The translations under genes were made by a program, and so were the position numbers. Below are positions 1-8,339 of a stretch of DNA of 35,181 nucleotides, piece after piece. Below the pieces are notes generated by a model. It did no database searches. It worked only from the letters and a program-made list of their open reading frames with translations, and was not told where the DNA came from. The stretch comes from an uncultured Treponema sp. (GTDB lineage: Bacteria > Spirochaetota > Spirochaetia > Treponematales > Treponemataceae), in assembly GCA_900316905.1 (NCBI GenBank), contig ONET01000028.1, forward strand, positions 1-35,181, read 5' to 3'. The stretch's first letter is position 1. The number at the start of each line of letters is the position of its first letter.

Positions 1-142
1 GGCCAAGACCGCCGAGGAGTTGACTCCTCGAAACGAAGAGAAAATTAAGATTGAAATTCGCAACGAGATAAACGACACGATTTTGAACAGAGGAAAAATC
101 AAAAAAGTTTCGTTTGACAAGCTGAACGTTGTGGCTCAATAA
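1..142 (+). CDS. fliL: FliL, C-terminal fragment (5' end outside window)
   Basis: The reading frame is open from base 2 to a TAA at 140-142 and gives about 46 residues. The segment IEIRNEINDTILNRGKIKKV followed by a short beta-strand-like end matches the C-terminus of FliL, the single-pass inner-membrane protein next to the stator and MS ring. It lies 21 bases upstream of fliM, the usual position of fliL in spirochaete flagellar operons. Only the periplasmic C-terminal part is visible, so the membrane segment cannot be checked. The call rests on this short motif plus context. Confidence 0.75.
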   Translation, partial: AKTAEELTPRNEEKIKIEIRNEINDTILNRGKIKKVSFDKLNVVAQ

Positions 143-163
143 AAAAAGAGGCGGGCATTTTAG

Positions 164-1198
164 ATGACAGATGTTCTTTCACAGGACGAAATTGACCAAC
201 TGCTCAACGCGATAAACACGGGCCAGTCCGAAACCGACGACTACAAGGCGGTTTCGGACACCCGTAAAATCAAAATTTACGACTTCAAGCGTCCCGACAA
301 ATTCTCAAAAGAACAGATTCGCACCGTGCAAATCATGCACGAAACTTTCGCCCGTCTTACAACGACAAGCCTTTCGGCCCAGCTGCGCTCCTTGGTTCAC
401 GTTCACGTGGCCACTGTAGACCAGTTGACTTACGAGGAATTCATCCGCTCGATTCCGACTCCGACAACCTTGGCGGTAATCAACATGGATCCGCTCAAAG
501 GAAACGCGGTCTTGGAAATCGACCCGGCGATCACCTTCAGCATGATTGACCGCTTGTTCGGCGGAACCGGAGCCGTCACCGGCAACAAGAGCCGCGACCT
601 TACCGACATCGAGTCAAGCGTAATGGAAGGAATCATCGTGCGCATTTTGGCCAACATGCGCGAAGCGTGGACGCAGGTAATCGACTTGCGCCCCCGCTTG
701 GGCCAGATAGAGACCAACCCCCAGTTCGCGCAGATTGTTCCTCCGACAGAAATGGTCGTTTTGGTCACGCTTGAGACAAAGGTCGGCGAGGAAGAGGGAA
801 TGATCAACTTCTGCATCCCTTACTTGACAATCGAGCCGATCATCTCAAAACTGTCTTCTCAGTTCTGGTTCAGTTCGGTGCGAAGAAGCAGCACGACCCA
901 GTATTTGGGAACGTTGAAAGAAAAAATTTCCACGGTCGACATGGACGTGGTTGCCGAAATCGGCTCAATAAATTTGCCCATCCGCGACGTTCTTAGCTTG
1001 AGGTGCGGCGACGTTGTCAAGCTTTCAAACACAAAGGTGGGCGACCAGCTTACGTTGAACATTGGCGACAAGAAAAAATATTATTGCCAGCCCGGCGTTG
1101 TGGGCAAAAAAATGGCGGTTCAGGTTACAGGCAAACTCGCGGACGAGGGCGTCGAAGAATTTGAAGAGCTTTCCGTAGAAGGAGATGAGACAGTATGA
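164..1198 (+). CDS. fliM: Flagellar motor switch protein FliM
   Basis: A 344-residue protein of the C-ring switch complex, of usual FliM length. Residues 5-14 (LSQDEIDQLL) are the N-terminal EIDxLL motif that binds phosphorylated CheY. Residues about 45-235 form the CheC-like middle domain, including the GGTG loop near residue 133. Residues about 255-330 are the SpoA domain that contacts FliY/FliN. A GAGGCGGG ribosome-binding site stands about 8 bases before the ATG. The gene ends in an ATGA overlap with fliY, indicating coupled translation. In the family, FliM links chemotactic signalling to rotor direction; in spirochaetes it acts on periplasmic flagella. Confidence 0.97.
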   Translation: MTDVLSQDEIDQLLNAINTGQSETDDYKAVSDTRKIKIYDFKRPDKFSKEQIRTVQIMHETFARLTTTSLSAQLRSLVHVHVATVDQLTYEEFIRSIPTPTTLAVINMDPLKGNAVLEIDPAITFSMIDRLFGGTGAVTGNKSRDLTDIESSVMEGIIVRILANMREAWTQVIDLRPRLGQIETNPQFAQIVPPTEMVVLVTLETKVGEEEGMINFCIPYLTIEPIISKLSSQFWFSSVRRSSTTQYLGTLKEKISTVDMDVVAEIGSINLPIRDVLSLRCGDVVKLSNTKVGDQLTLNIGDKKKYYCQPGVVGKKMAVQVTGKLADEGVEEFEELSVEGDETV

Positions 1199-2403
1199 GT
1201 GATGGCGTAATTTCCCAAGATGAAATCGACGCGCTGCTTTCGGGCGTTCCGATGGACGGACTAAACGCGTCGGGGCAAGTTTCCGCCGCGCCGTCGGTTA
1301 CCATAGACGCGGCGACTCTTACAAAATTCGCGGGCGACCTTAAGGATCCGCTTGTCGAAAACCTTAAGCAAATGACTGGCGTTGAAGTTTCCGCCGGCAG
1401 CCCGACTGCCGAAGGCGCTTCCCGCGACCAATTCTTGGCCAAACTGCCTGAGATGGTCATCGCCACGACGGCGGATTTTTCTAACACTTTGAAGGGCGAC
1501 CACCTTTACGTAATCTCCACCGAGTGCGCGCAAAAGCTTGTCAGCCTTGTCAACAAGGAAGAGAACGCCGCGCTTGACGACATGGCGATGAGCGTGATCA
1601 ACGAAACGCTTTCAACGCACACCAACGACGAAATCACCGCGCTTGACAAGACCGGAAAGTTGGGCGGCTTGGCCTGCAATCCGGCCGAATCAATAAACGT
1701 TCCAAAGGCGATGGTCCGCATTCCGCAGAACACATTCGCGCTTTTTACATACCCGCTTACAATCGACGGCCAAGCCTACACCTTGTGGGAAGCCATCGGC
1801 GGCGAGGCGGCCAACTCAATCGCTTCCGCTTTGGGAGGAGGCGCTCCTGCCGCTCCCGCCGGCGGAGCCTTGAACGCCGCTGACATGGCCGCTCTTGGCG
1901 GAATGGCCGGCGGCGGAGCCGCCGCTCCTATGGGCGGCATGGCGATGGGCGGAGCCCCGATGGGTGGAATGCCTATGGGCGGCATGGCGATGGGCGGCGC
2001 TCCTATGGGCGGCATGGGAATGCCTATGGGAGGAGGAATGCAAATGGGCGGCATGGCTCCTATGGGAGGCATGATGGGAACGCCTCCAAACGTTCAGTCT
2101 TTGCAGTATCCAAATTTGATGGGCGGCGGCGCTCCGGCGGACCAAGGCAACATCGGTCTTTTGATGGATGTTTACATGGAGATGACCGTAGAGCTTGGCC
2201 GCACCAAAAAGCCTATAAAGGAAATCTTGGGCTTTGGCGAAGGCACCATCATAGAGCTGGACAAGCTGGCCGGCGAACCGGTTGACATTTTGGTCAACCA
2301 CAAGCCGATCGCCAAGGGAGAGGTCGTGGTCATCGACGAAAACTTCGGCGTTCGTATCACGGAAATTCTTTCTCCGCAGGAGCGAGTGTCGGAGCTTAGG
2401 TAA
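1195..2403 (+). CDS. fliY: Flagellar motor switch phosphatase-type protein FliY (FliN domain at C-terminus)
   Basis: A 402-residue protein that replaces short FliN in spirochaetes and Firmicutes. Residues 5-15 (VISQDEIDALL) are a second CheY-P-binding motif like that of FliM. Residues about 30-205 are a CheC-like domain. Residues about 205-315 are a linker of very low complexity, rich in Met, Gly, Ala and Pro, with repeated MGGM and MGGAPMGG units. Residues about 318-400 are the SpoA/FliN domain (NIGLLMDVYMEMTVELGR onward). The canonical CheC ExxN phosphatase motif is not obvious: SVIN stands near residue 132-135 where ExxN would be expected, so phosphatase activity is uncertain. It overlaps fliM by four bases (ATGA). 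Confidence 0.95.
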   Translation: MSDGVISQDEIDALLSGVPMDGLNASGQVSAAPSVTIDAATLTKFAGDLKDPLVENLKQMTGVEVSAGSPTAEGASRDQFLAKLPEMVIATTADFSNTLKGDHLYVISTECAQKLVSLVNKEENAALDDMAMSVINETLSTHTNDEITALDKTGKLGGLACNPAESINVPKAMVRIPQNTFALFTYPLTIDGQAYTLWEAIGGEAANSIASALGGGAPAAPAGGALNAADMAALGGMAGGGAAAPMGGMAMGGAPMGGMPMGGMAMGGAPMGGMGMPMGGGMQMGGMAPMGGMMGTPPNVQSLQYPNLMGGGAPADQGNIGLLMDVYMEMTVELGRTKKPIKEILGFGEGTIIELDKLAGEPVDILVNHKPIAKGEVVVIDENFGVRITEILSPQERVSELR

Positions 2404-2463
2404 AGTTTGAATAATTACGGACGGTTTTGCGGAAATGGGGAAATCCGCTTTCCGTTCATTTGC

Positions 2464-2495
2464 AATTCATAATTCTTAATTACGAATTATGAATT
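2464..2495. repeat. Perfect 12-bp AT-rich palindrome between fliY and fliO
   Basis: AATTCATAATTC at 2464-2475 and GAATTATGAATT at 2484-2495 are exact reverse complements around an 8-base loop. There is no T-run after it, so it is not a typical intrinsic terminator. It lies in the only gap of nearly 100 bases inside the fliM-flhB stretch. It could be a small dispersed palindromic element or a processing hairpin. Confidence 0.7.
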
Positions 2496-2515
2496 AAAAA
2501 GTGGTGGGGGAAATC

Positions 2516-3118
2516 TTGAAAGTCTCAAAAAAAGTTTTTGCGTTTTTATGCGCCCTTTCTCTTTTGACGGGCCTTGCCTTCGCGCAAGCCTTGCCCGACG
2601 AGTCCACTTTGCCGATTGACGACGCCGCGACTGCGCTTCCTGCTGCCGACGCCGTGGCGCAAGGCGGAGCCTCCACCGTTTGGGTTTTCTTCAGAATGAT
2701 TTTTGTCTTGATAGCCGTTGTCGTTTGCATTTATTTTGTCATGAATTTCATGCGCAAGAAAATGGGCGGCGGCTCGATTGACGGCGACGACATGTTTTTG
2801 CGCAAGGTGGCGCAAGTGTCGCTCGCTCCCGGAAAGAGCGTTCAAATCGTGACGCTTTTGGAGCGCGCCTACTTGATCGGCGTGACCGACAATTCCATCG
2901 ACTTGATAGGCGAAATCACCGACAAGGAATTGGTCGACGCGATGAACCTTAACGCCGACAAAAGCCAAAAAAACGCGCGCGCCAGAAATTTCAGCGACGT
3001 GCTCGCGATGTTCTTGAATCCGAAAAACCCCGGCGCGACGGAAGGCGAGCGAAACGCTTCCTCGACTTTGTCGGATTTCTTTAAAAAGCAAAAAGAGAAA
3101 TTTGGAAATGAAAAGTAA
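2516..3118 (+). CDS. fliO: Flagellar biosynthesis protein FliO/FliZ
   Basis: FliO assists assembly of the FliP ring of the flagellar export gate in the inner membrane. I chose the TTG at 2516 (200 residues) because the strong GGTGGGGG ribosome-binding site lies 5 bases upstream; an in-frame GTG at 2501 sits inside that site. The protein begins with a signal-like segment (KKVFAFLCALSLLTGLAFAQ), has a short periplasmic loop and one membrane helix at about residues 50-73, and ends in a cytoplasmic FliO domain (VSLAPGKSVQIVTLLERAYLIGV). The divergent sequence is typical of the family; position before fliP supports the call. Confidence 0.85.
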   Translation: MKVSKKVFAFLCALSLLTGLAFAQALPDESTLPIDDAATALPAADAVAQGGASTVWVFFRMIFVLIAVVVCIYFVMNFMRKKMGGGSIDGDDMFLRKVAQVSLAPGKSVQIVTLLERAYLIGVTDNSIDLIGEITDKELVDAMNLNADKSQKNARARNFSDVLAMFLNPKNPGATEGERNASSTLSDFFKKQKEKFGNEK

Positions 3119-3974
3119 GGGAAAGGTTTTTAAAAAGTTTTTTTTCCGTTTTTCTCTTTTTGCTTTCATCGCGTTCTGCTGCGCCATGCCGCTTTCTTCG
3201 CAGGCCGCCGGCCGCGCCGTTGACGACCCCAATTTTCCGCAAGGCTCCACGCGCGGAACGATGCAGATGCAAGGAAACGTGAATCCAGTTCAAATACCGA
3301 ACGTGGACATAAACATAAGACGGCCGCAAAACGGCGAGGAAGTGGCCTTCAGCGTGCAGCTTTTGATAATGCTTACGCTATTGACGCTGGCTCCAAGCCT
3401 CTTGATTTTGCTCACTTGCTTTTTGCGCTTTTCAATCGTGCTGGACTTCATCAAGAGAGCGCTTTCTTTGCAGCAAGTTCCGCCCACAAGCGTGTTGAAC
3501 GGAATCGCCTTTTTCATGACCCTTTTTGTGATGTGGCCAACGTTCACCAATATGTATGAAAACTCCTTCAAGCCGATGCGGGACGGCCAAATAGGCGTCG
3601 AGGCCGCCTTTGACGCCGCGCAAAAGCCCGTAAGAATTTTCATGTACCGGCAGATGGCGGACGACACGAGCGGCATAAAAATGTTCATGAACATGCGCGG
3701 CCTGGAAAAGCCCGACACGCTTGACGACGTTCCCACTTATGTCTTGGTTCCCGCTTACATTTTGCACGAGCTTACGGCGGCCTTTAAAATCGGCATTTAC
3801 TTGTACATTCCGTTCATAATAATAGACATGGTTGTCGCAAGCATTTTGATGAGCATGGGAATGATGATGCTGCCCCCTGTGCAGATTTCCATGCCCTTCA
3901 AGCTTATGCTCTTTGTTTTGGTTGACGGCTGGGGCCTGTTGACGCAGCAACTCTTTTATTCGGTGTTGAGGTAG
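3108..3974 (+). CDS. fliP: Flagellar export gate protein FliP
   Basis: Core membrane component of the flagellar type III export gate, forming a FliP5-FliQ4-FliR1 assembly. I take the ATG at 3108 (288 residues), which overlaps fliO by 11 bases; a TTG two codons earlier is possible. A cleavable signal sequence (about residues 1-33) is followed by the conserved FliP block LLTLAPSLLILLTCFLRFSIVLDFIKRAL, here only part quoted: residues with LTLAPSLLILLTCFLRF, then VLNGIAFFMTLFVMWPTF, and a C-terminal pair of helices with SMGMMMLPPVQISMPFKLML. All hallmarks are intact and the length is normal. fliQ begins three bases downstream. Confidence 0.97.
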   Translation: MKSKGKVFKKFFFRFSLFAFIAFCCAMPLSSQAAGRAVDDPNFPQGSTRGTMQMQGNVNPVQIPNVDINIRRPQNGEEVAFSVQLLIMLTLLTLAPSLLILLTCFLRFSIVLDFIKRALSLQQVPPTSVLNGIAFFMTLFVMWPTFTNMYENSFKPMRDGQIGVEAAFDAAQKPVRIFMYRQMADDTSGIKMFMNMRGLEKPDTLDDVPTYVLVPAYILHELTAAFKIGIYLYIPFIIIDMVVASILMSMGMMMLPPVQISMPFKLMLFVLVDGWGLLTQQLFYSVLR

Positions 3975-3977
3975 CGC

Positions 3978-4241
3978 ATGGACATTGGGCAAATTTCCAA
4001 CATGATGCGGGCCGGAATCATGCAGGTCTTTATTTTGATAGCGCCTGTTTTGGGAGCGGCTTTGATAGTGGGACTTTTTGTGGCGATCTTTCAGGCCACG
4101 ACTTCCATACAAGAGCAGACTCTGACTTTTTTGCCAAAGATGCTGACGATTTTGGCTGTCTTGGCGCTCTTGGGCGGCTGGATGTTCGCCGAGCTTAGGG
4201 ATTACACCGTCACGCTTTTTAGGCAAATCGCAAGGTTGTAG
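3978..4241 (+). CDS. fliQ: Flagellar export gate protein FliQ
   Basis: An 87-residue protein with two membrane helices (about residues 16-38 and 53-72) joined by a short loop containing the family motif QATTSIQEQTLTFLPK. FliQ forms the helical outer part of the FliPQR export gate. Length and order between fliP and fliR are as usual. Three bases separate it from the fliP stop. Confidence 0.97.
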   Translation: MDIGQISNMMRAGIMQVFILIAPVLGAALIVGLFVAIFQATTSIQEQTLTFLPKMLTILAVLALLGGWMFAELRDYTVTLFRQIARL

Positions 4242-4256
4242 GGGAGGCTGGAACTT

Positions 4257-5072
4257 TTGTTGGACAGGCTTTTGGCGCAGGCTCCGTTTTTCTTGCTTGC
4301 TGCGGTTAGATGCTTCGCTCTTCTGATGACGCTTCCTCTCTTTAGCATGAGGAACGTTCCAAGCGCCGCCCGCGTGGCTCTTGCCATTTTTTTGACGTAC
4401 AACATTTTGGGGCAAGTGGACTATTCGGCTTACTCCGCTTTTCTTTCGCCGGAACAAACCTTCACCGCGCAGTTTTTGGCGCTCTTGGTCGGCGAGGCGC
4501 TCATCGGCGTCATAATCGGCTTTTATGTTTCGATAATATTTTCAGCCTTCAGCGCGGCCGGCCAGTTCTTTGCCTTCCAAATGGGCTTTTCCGCCAGCGA
4601 AGTCTACGACGCGCTGAGCCAGGTAGAAAACCCCCTTATGGGCCAGTACCTCAACTTGATCGCGATGCTTGTCTTCATGCAGACAGGCTTCTTTCAAAAG
4701 CTTTTTTTGGGCGGCCTGGCGTCAAGCTTCAAGACGATCAGCGCTTATTCGATTGTAAGCGACATGGCCGGCGGCGCGGTTCTTCCAAGATTTTTCTTGC
4801 GCAGCCTCAGCGAACTTTTTGCCAACGCGCTTGTGATTTCGCTTCCGGTTATCGGAACGCTCATGTTGATTACGATTTCGGTCGGAATGTTGTCAAAAGC
4901 CGCGCCGCAAATGAACCTTTTGAGCGAAGGCTTCCCCATAATGCTTTTGACTTCTTTCTTTATTTTGACTGCGCTGATGCCCAGCATAATCAACGCGTTT
5001 TCGCGCTGCTTTGACGGCGGATTCGCGCGGCTTGAACAGTTGCTTTTGGCGCTTGGAGGCAAGAAGATATGA
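4257..5072 (+). CDS. fliR: Flagellar export gate protein FliR
   Basis: A 271-residue integral membrane protein of the export gate. Two adjacent TTG codons (4257 and 4260) follow a GGGGAGG ribosome-binding site at 4241-4247, so the start is one of them. Family landmarks are the N-terminal RCFALLMTLPLF and NVPSAARVALA segments, FFAFQMGFSASEVYDALSQ in the central loop, and VGMLSKAAPQMNLLSEGFPI near the C-terminus. It overlaps flhB by ATGA at 5069-5072. Normal length, no fusion with FlhB. Confidence 0.96.
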   Translation: MLDRLLAQAPFFLLAAVRCFALLMTLPLFSMRNVPSAARVALAIFLTYNILGQVDYSAYSAFLSPEQTFTAQFLALLVGEALIGVIIGFYVSIIFSAFSAAGQFFAFQMGFSASEVYDALSQVENPLMGQYLNLIAMLVFMQTGFFQKLFLGGLASSFKTISAYSIVSDMAGGAVLPRFFLRSLSELFANALVISLPVIGTLMLITISVGMLSKAAPQMNLLSEGFPIMLLTSFFILTALMPSIINAFSRCFDGGFARLEQLLLALGGKKI

Positions 5073-6181
5073 GCTTTGAAGACATCGACTTGCAATGGTT
5101 CGCCGCCGAAGACGAAGGACGCACGGAAGAACCTTCGGAAATAAAGATTGACCGCGCCAGGAAGGAAGGCCGCGTCGCCAAAAGCCAAGAAATGAACGGC
5201 GCGTTGGTTTTCTTTTTTTCCGTCTTAGCCTTGACGCTTTTGGCAAAATGGCTCCTGCGCAATTTTGAGGAAATACTTGTTTTCTTTTTCACGCGCTGCG
5301 CTGAAGGAAACGCTATAAGCGGAACAAGCGCCGTCGTCTTCTTCAATTATTTTTTAAAGATGGTTCTTCCCATCGCCTTGGTGGCCGCATTTGCCGGAGT
5401 GGCGGGAAATTTTTTCCAAAACAAGGGCTGGCTGTTCAGCCTTAAGCCAATCACTCCAAATTTCACCAAAATTCTTCCGCACTTTGGAGAATGGCTAAAA
5501 AAGACTGTTTTTTCCAAACAAGGCGCCTTTAACATTTTCAAGTCCATAGCCAAGGTTGCCGTCATAATCGCGGCGGCCTACATTATCATCAGGTCCAACA
5601 TCGGAAGCCTTTTGTTCATCGTCCACCAAAACGGAAACATTTTGGGCGCCTTTGGAAAAATAGCTTCAATCGCGTTCCAGATATTGCTGTTCGCCGCGAT
5701 TTTCTTCATAGTGATCGCCATTCCCGATTATTTTGTCCAGCGCAAGGAATTCATGGAATCCCTCAAGATGACCAAGCAGGAAGCCAAGCAGGAATACAAG
5801 GAAATGGAAGGCGACCCGGAGGTCAAGGGCCGCATAAAGCAAATGCAGCGGCGCCTGCTCGCGTCCAACGTTCCGCGCGCCGTGGCCGAAAGCGACGTTG
5901 TCATCACCAACCCTACGCACTTTGCCGTGGCGTTGAAATTTGACTCAAGCGAATCTAGCGCTCCTGTCGTGAACGCAAAGGGAGCTGACGAAAGGGCGCA
6001 AAGAATAAAGCAAATCGCGCGCGAGAACGACGTTCCGATAGTTGAAGACCGGCCTTTGGCCCGCTCCCTCTATGCAGAAGTTGAGTTAGGTGATATAATA
6101 CCAACGGATTATTATAGGGCTATATCGATTGTATACAGCCATTTGAATAAGTTTAAAAATAAAAAAGGCGGCGTCGCGTAA
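5069..6181 (+). CDS. flhB: Flagellar export switch protein FlhB
   Basis: A 370-residue protein with four predicted membrane helices (about residues 45-250) and a cytoplasmic domain that autocleaves to switch export from rod/hook to filament substrates. The cleavage motif N281-P282-T283-H284 is intact. The N-terminal segment GRTEEPSEIKIDRARKEGRV and the loop KMTKQEAKQEYKEMEGDPEV are typical. The start is in ATGA overlap with fliR. The C-terminal tail after the cleaved domain is short. Confidence 0.97.
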   Translation: MSFEDIDLQWFAAEDEGRTEEPSEIKIDRARKEGRVAKSQEMNGALVFFFSVLALTLLAKWLLRNFEEILVFFFTRCAEGNAISGTSAVVFFNYFLKMVLPIALVAAFAGVAGNFFQNKGWLFSLKPITPNFTKILPHFGEWLKKTVFSKQGAFNIFKSIAKVAVIIAAAYIIIRSNIGSLLFIVHQNGNILGAFGKIASIAFQILLFAAIFFIVIAIPDYFVQRKEFMESLKMTKQEAKQEYKEMEGDPEVKGRIKQMQRRLLASNVPRAVAESDVVITNPTHFAVALKFDSSESSAPVVNAKGADERAQRIKQIARENDVPIVEDRPLARSLYAEVELGDIIPTDYYRAISIVYSHLNKFKNKKGGVA

Positions 6182-6215
6182 CGGCGCGTTTTTGTAAGGC
6201 GCTGGGTGGGGACCT

Positions 6216-8339
6216 ATGGCGGAAACGAAACGAAATGAATTTTTCTCTATGGCGTTTGGAAACGCGGTTGGCGTTGGCGCTGTGCTCGCCCTCTTGATTT
6301 TTATCATTCCTTTGCCGTCCGTCCTTTTGGACGTTTTGATGGCGATAAACTTGTCCGTTTCAATTTTGATTTTGCTGACCGTCACCTCAACGCCCAAGCC
6401 GGCGCGGCTCACGACATTTCCGCAAATCATTTTGCTCTTCACTTTTTTTGGACTTGGAATCAACCTTGCCTCCACAAAGCTCATCCTTACAAAGGGCGCC
6501 GCTTTTGACGGAAGGATGGTAAGGGCCTTTTCTTCATTCGTTGTCGGAAGCTCCAAGGGAAACGACGGCCTTGTGGTCGGAATGGTCATGTTCATCATTT
6601 TGATTGTCATCCAAACGATTGTTATTACAAAAGGCGCCACCCGCGTAAGCGAAGTTTCCGCCCGCTTTGCCTTGGACTCCATGAGCAGCAAGAGCTTTGC
6701 TGTTGACCAGGAGCTCAATTCCGGCGCCATTACCGAAGAAGAGGCCAGAATAAAAAGGAATGAGTTAAGGAAAGAAAGCGACTTTTACAGCAACATGGAC
6801 GGTTCCTCAAAATTTGTAAGCGGAAACGTCACCGCGGGAATTTTCATAACTGTCGTCAACTTGTTGGCCGGCTTGATTACCGGAATGGTCTTGCGCGGCG
6901 AGCCTTTTGCAAACGCCATCGGAACCTATTCGCGCCTTACGATCGGCGACGGCCTCTTGAGCCAAATTCCTTCGCTCCTTCTTTCTTTCTCCACCGGCCT
7001 TTTGGTGACCAAGATTGCAAGCGAAGAGCAGCTTACGGACGAATTGAAGACCCAGTTCTCCCAGGACGGAAGGACTTATGTCGTCGCCGGAATTTTCATG
7101 GCGATTATGGGATTCTTGCCGGGAATGCCTTGGTATGTCTTGATTCCGCTTGGCGGCCTTTCTGTTTGGCTTGGCGTAAGATCGCAGCGCCTAAAGGCCG
7201 TCCAAGAGCTGGCCAAAAAGCAGGCCGAGTCGGCGGCCGCCGGAAAAACGCAGACCAGCCAAGGGCCGGCCGACGTTTCTCCTGTCGTGCGCCTGGATCC
7301 GCTTTCGCTCGAAATCGGCTACGCCTTGATTCCGCTTGTTGACAACGACAAGGGCGCCAAGCTTTTGGAGCGCGTCACAAGAATCCGGCGCGAGGCGGCG
7401 CTTGACTTGGGCCTTGTCGTTCCCAGCATAAGAATCGTAGACAACATGACGCTTGACCCCAATGAATACACGTTCAAAATTCGCGGAATCGAAGCGGGCC
7501 GCTCAAAGCTCAAGATGGGCTTTTACATGGCCATCAACACCGGCGACATTCGCGACGAAGTCAAAGGCGAGGCCACTAAGGACCCGGCTTTTGGAATGGA
7601 CGCGATTTGGATTCCCGAAGACAAGCGCGCGGACGCGGAACGTTCCGGCTATGCCGTTGTCGATCCGCCAACCGTAATCGCGACGCACTTGACGGAAATC
7701 ATAAGGCGCAACGCCGCCGAGATTTTGGGACGAACCGAAGTCAAGCAAATCATTGACAAAGTTTCCGAGACCGACAAGGTTGTCGTTGACGAAGTTTTGG
7801 ACACCGCCAAGTTCACTTACGGACAAATCGAAAAGGTTTTGCAGAACCTTTTGCGCGAGCAGGTTTCAATCCGCAACATCGTCTTGATTTTGGAAACGCT
7901 CGCAAACTATTCTCCGTCGGTGGGCTCTTGGATTTTGACCGAAAAAGTGCGCGAGGCCTTGGGAAAGCAAATATGCTTGCAGTACGCCGACGAAAACAAA
8001 AAGCTTCGCGTCATGAATTTGTCTCAGGAATACGCCGAGCTTTTGTTGGAAAAGCAAGTCATTCCGGCGGACGGCTCGCGGCCAGTCGCGTCGTTTGACC
8101 AGGTTGACGGCCGCAGGTGGATTTCTGACGTGAGCGCGGCTTTTGCGGCGATGCAGGAACGGGGCTACACTCCGATAATCTTGTGCCCGTCCGAAGTCCG
8201 AACCTTGGTAAAGTCTTCCACCGAACGCGAGCTTCCTGGCGTTGTCGTCATTTCAATCGGCGAGGTTGTCGCCGCCGGAAACAGCGTTTCCATCGAAGTT
8301 CTTGGAGAGATAAAACATAATGTTGAGGGGGTTGCGTGA
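6216..8339 (+). CDS. flhA: Flagellar export apparatus protein FlhA
   Basis: A 707-residue export-gate protein forming the nonameric cytoplasmic ring. The N-terminal half (residues about 15-330) carries roughly eight membrane helices and the conserved FHIPEP-family stretch SARFALDSMSSKSFAVDQEL with EEEARIKRNELRKESDFYSNMDG after it. The C-terminal half (from about residue 365) is the soluble chaperone/substrate docking domain (LEIGYALIPLVD, AEILGRTEVKQIID, ILETLANYSP). A GGTGGGG ribosome-binding site precedes the ATG. It overlaps flhF by one base or by the GTGATG junction. Confidence 0.97.
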   Translation: MAETKRNEFFSMAFGNAVGVGAVLALLIFIIPLPSVLLDVLMAINLSVSILILLTVTSTPKPARLTTFPQIILLFTFFGLGINLASTKLILTKGAAFDGRMVRAFSSFVVGSSKGNDGLVVGMVMFIILIVIQTIVITKGATRVSEVSARFALDSMSSKSFAVDQELNSGAITEEEARIKRNELRKESDFYSNMDGSSKFVSGNVTAGIFITVVNLLAGLITGMVLRGEPFANAIGTYSRLTIGDGLLSQIPSLLLSFSTGLLVTKIASEEQLTDELKTQFSQDGRTYVVAGIFMAIMGFLPGMPWYVLIPLGGLSVWLGVRSQRLKAVQELAKKQAESAAAGKTQTSQGPADVSPVVRLDPLSLEIGYALIPLVDNDKGAKLLERVTRIRREAALDLGLVVPSIRIVDNMTLDPNEYTFKIRGIEAGRSKLKMGFYMAINTGDIRDEVKGEATKDPAFGMDAIWIPEDKRADAERSGYAVVDPPTVIATHLTEIIRRNAAEILGRTEVKQIIDKVSETDKVVVDEVLDTAKFTYGQIEKVLQNLLREQVSIRNIVLILETLANYSPSVGSWILTEKVREALGKQICLQYADENKKLRVMNLSQEYAELLLEKQVIPADGSRPVASFDQVDGRRWISDVSAAFAAMQERGYTPIILCPSEVRTLVKSSTERELPGVVVISIGEVVAAGNSVSIEVLGEIKHNVEGVA

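Noticed and set aside
3102..3107. TTG at 3102 as start of fliP
   Set aside because: It only adds two residues before a standard ATG that begins a clean signal sequence.
3432..4457. A 341-codon minus-strand ORF
   Set aside because: It is antisense to fliP, fliQ and fliR, which have clear family motifs; its His/Gln/Arg-rich composition is typical of a shadow frame.
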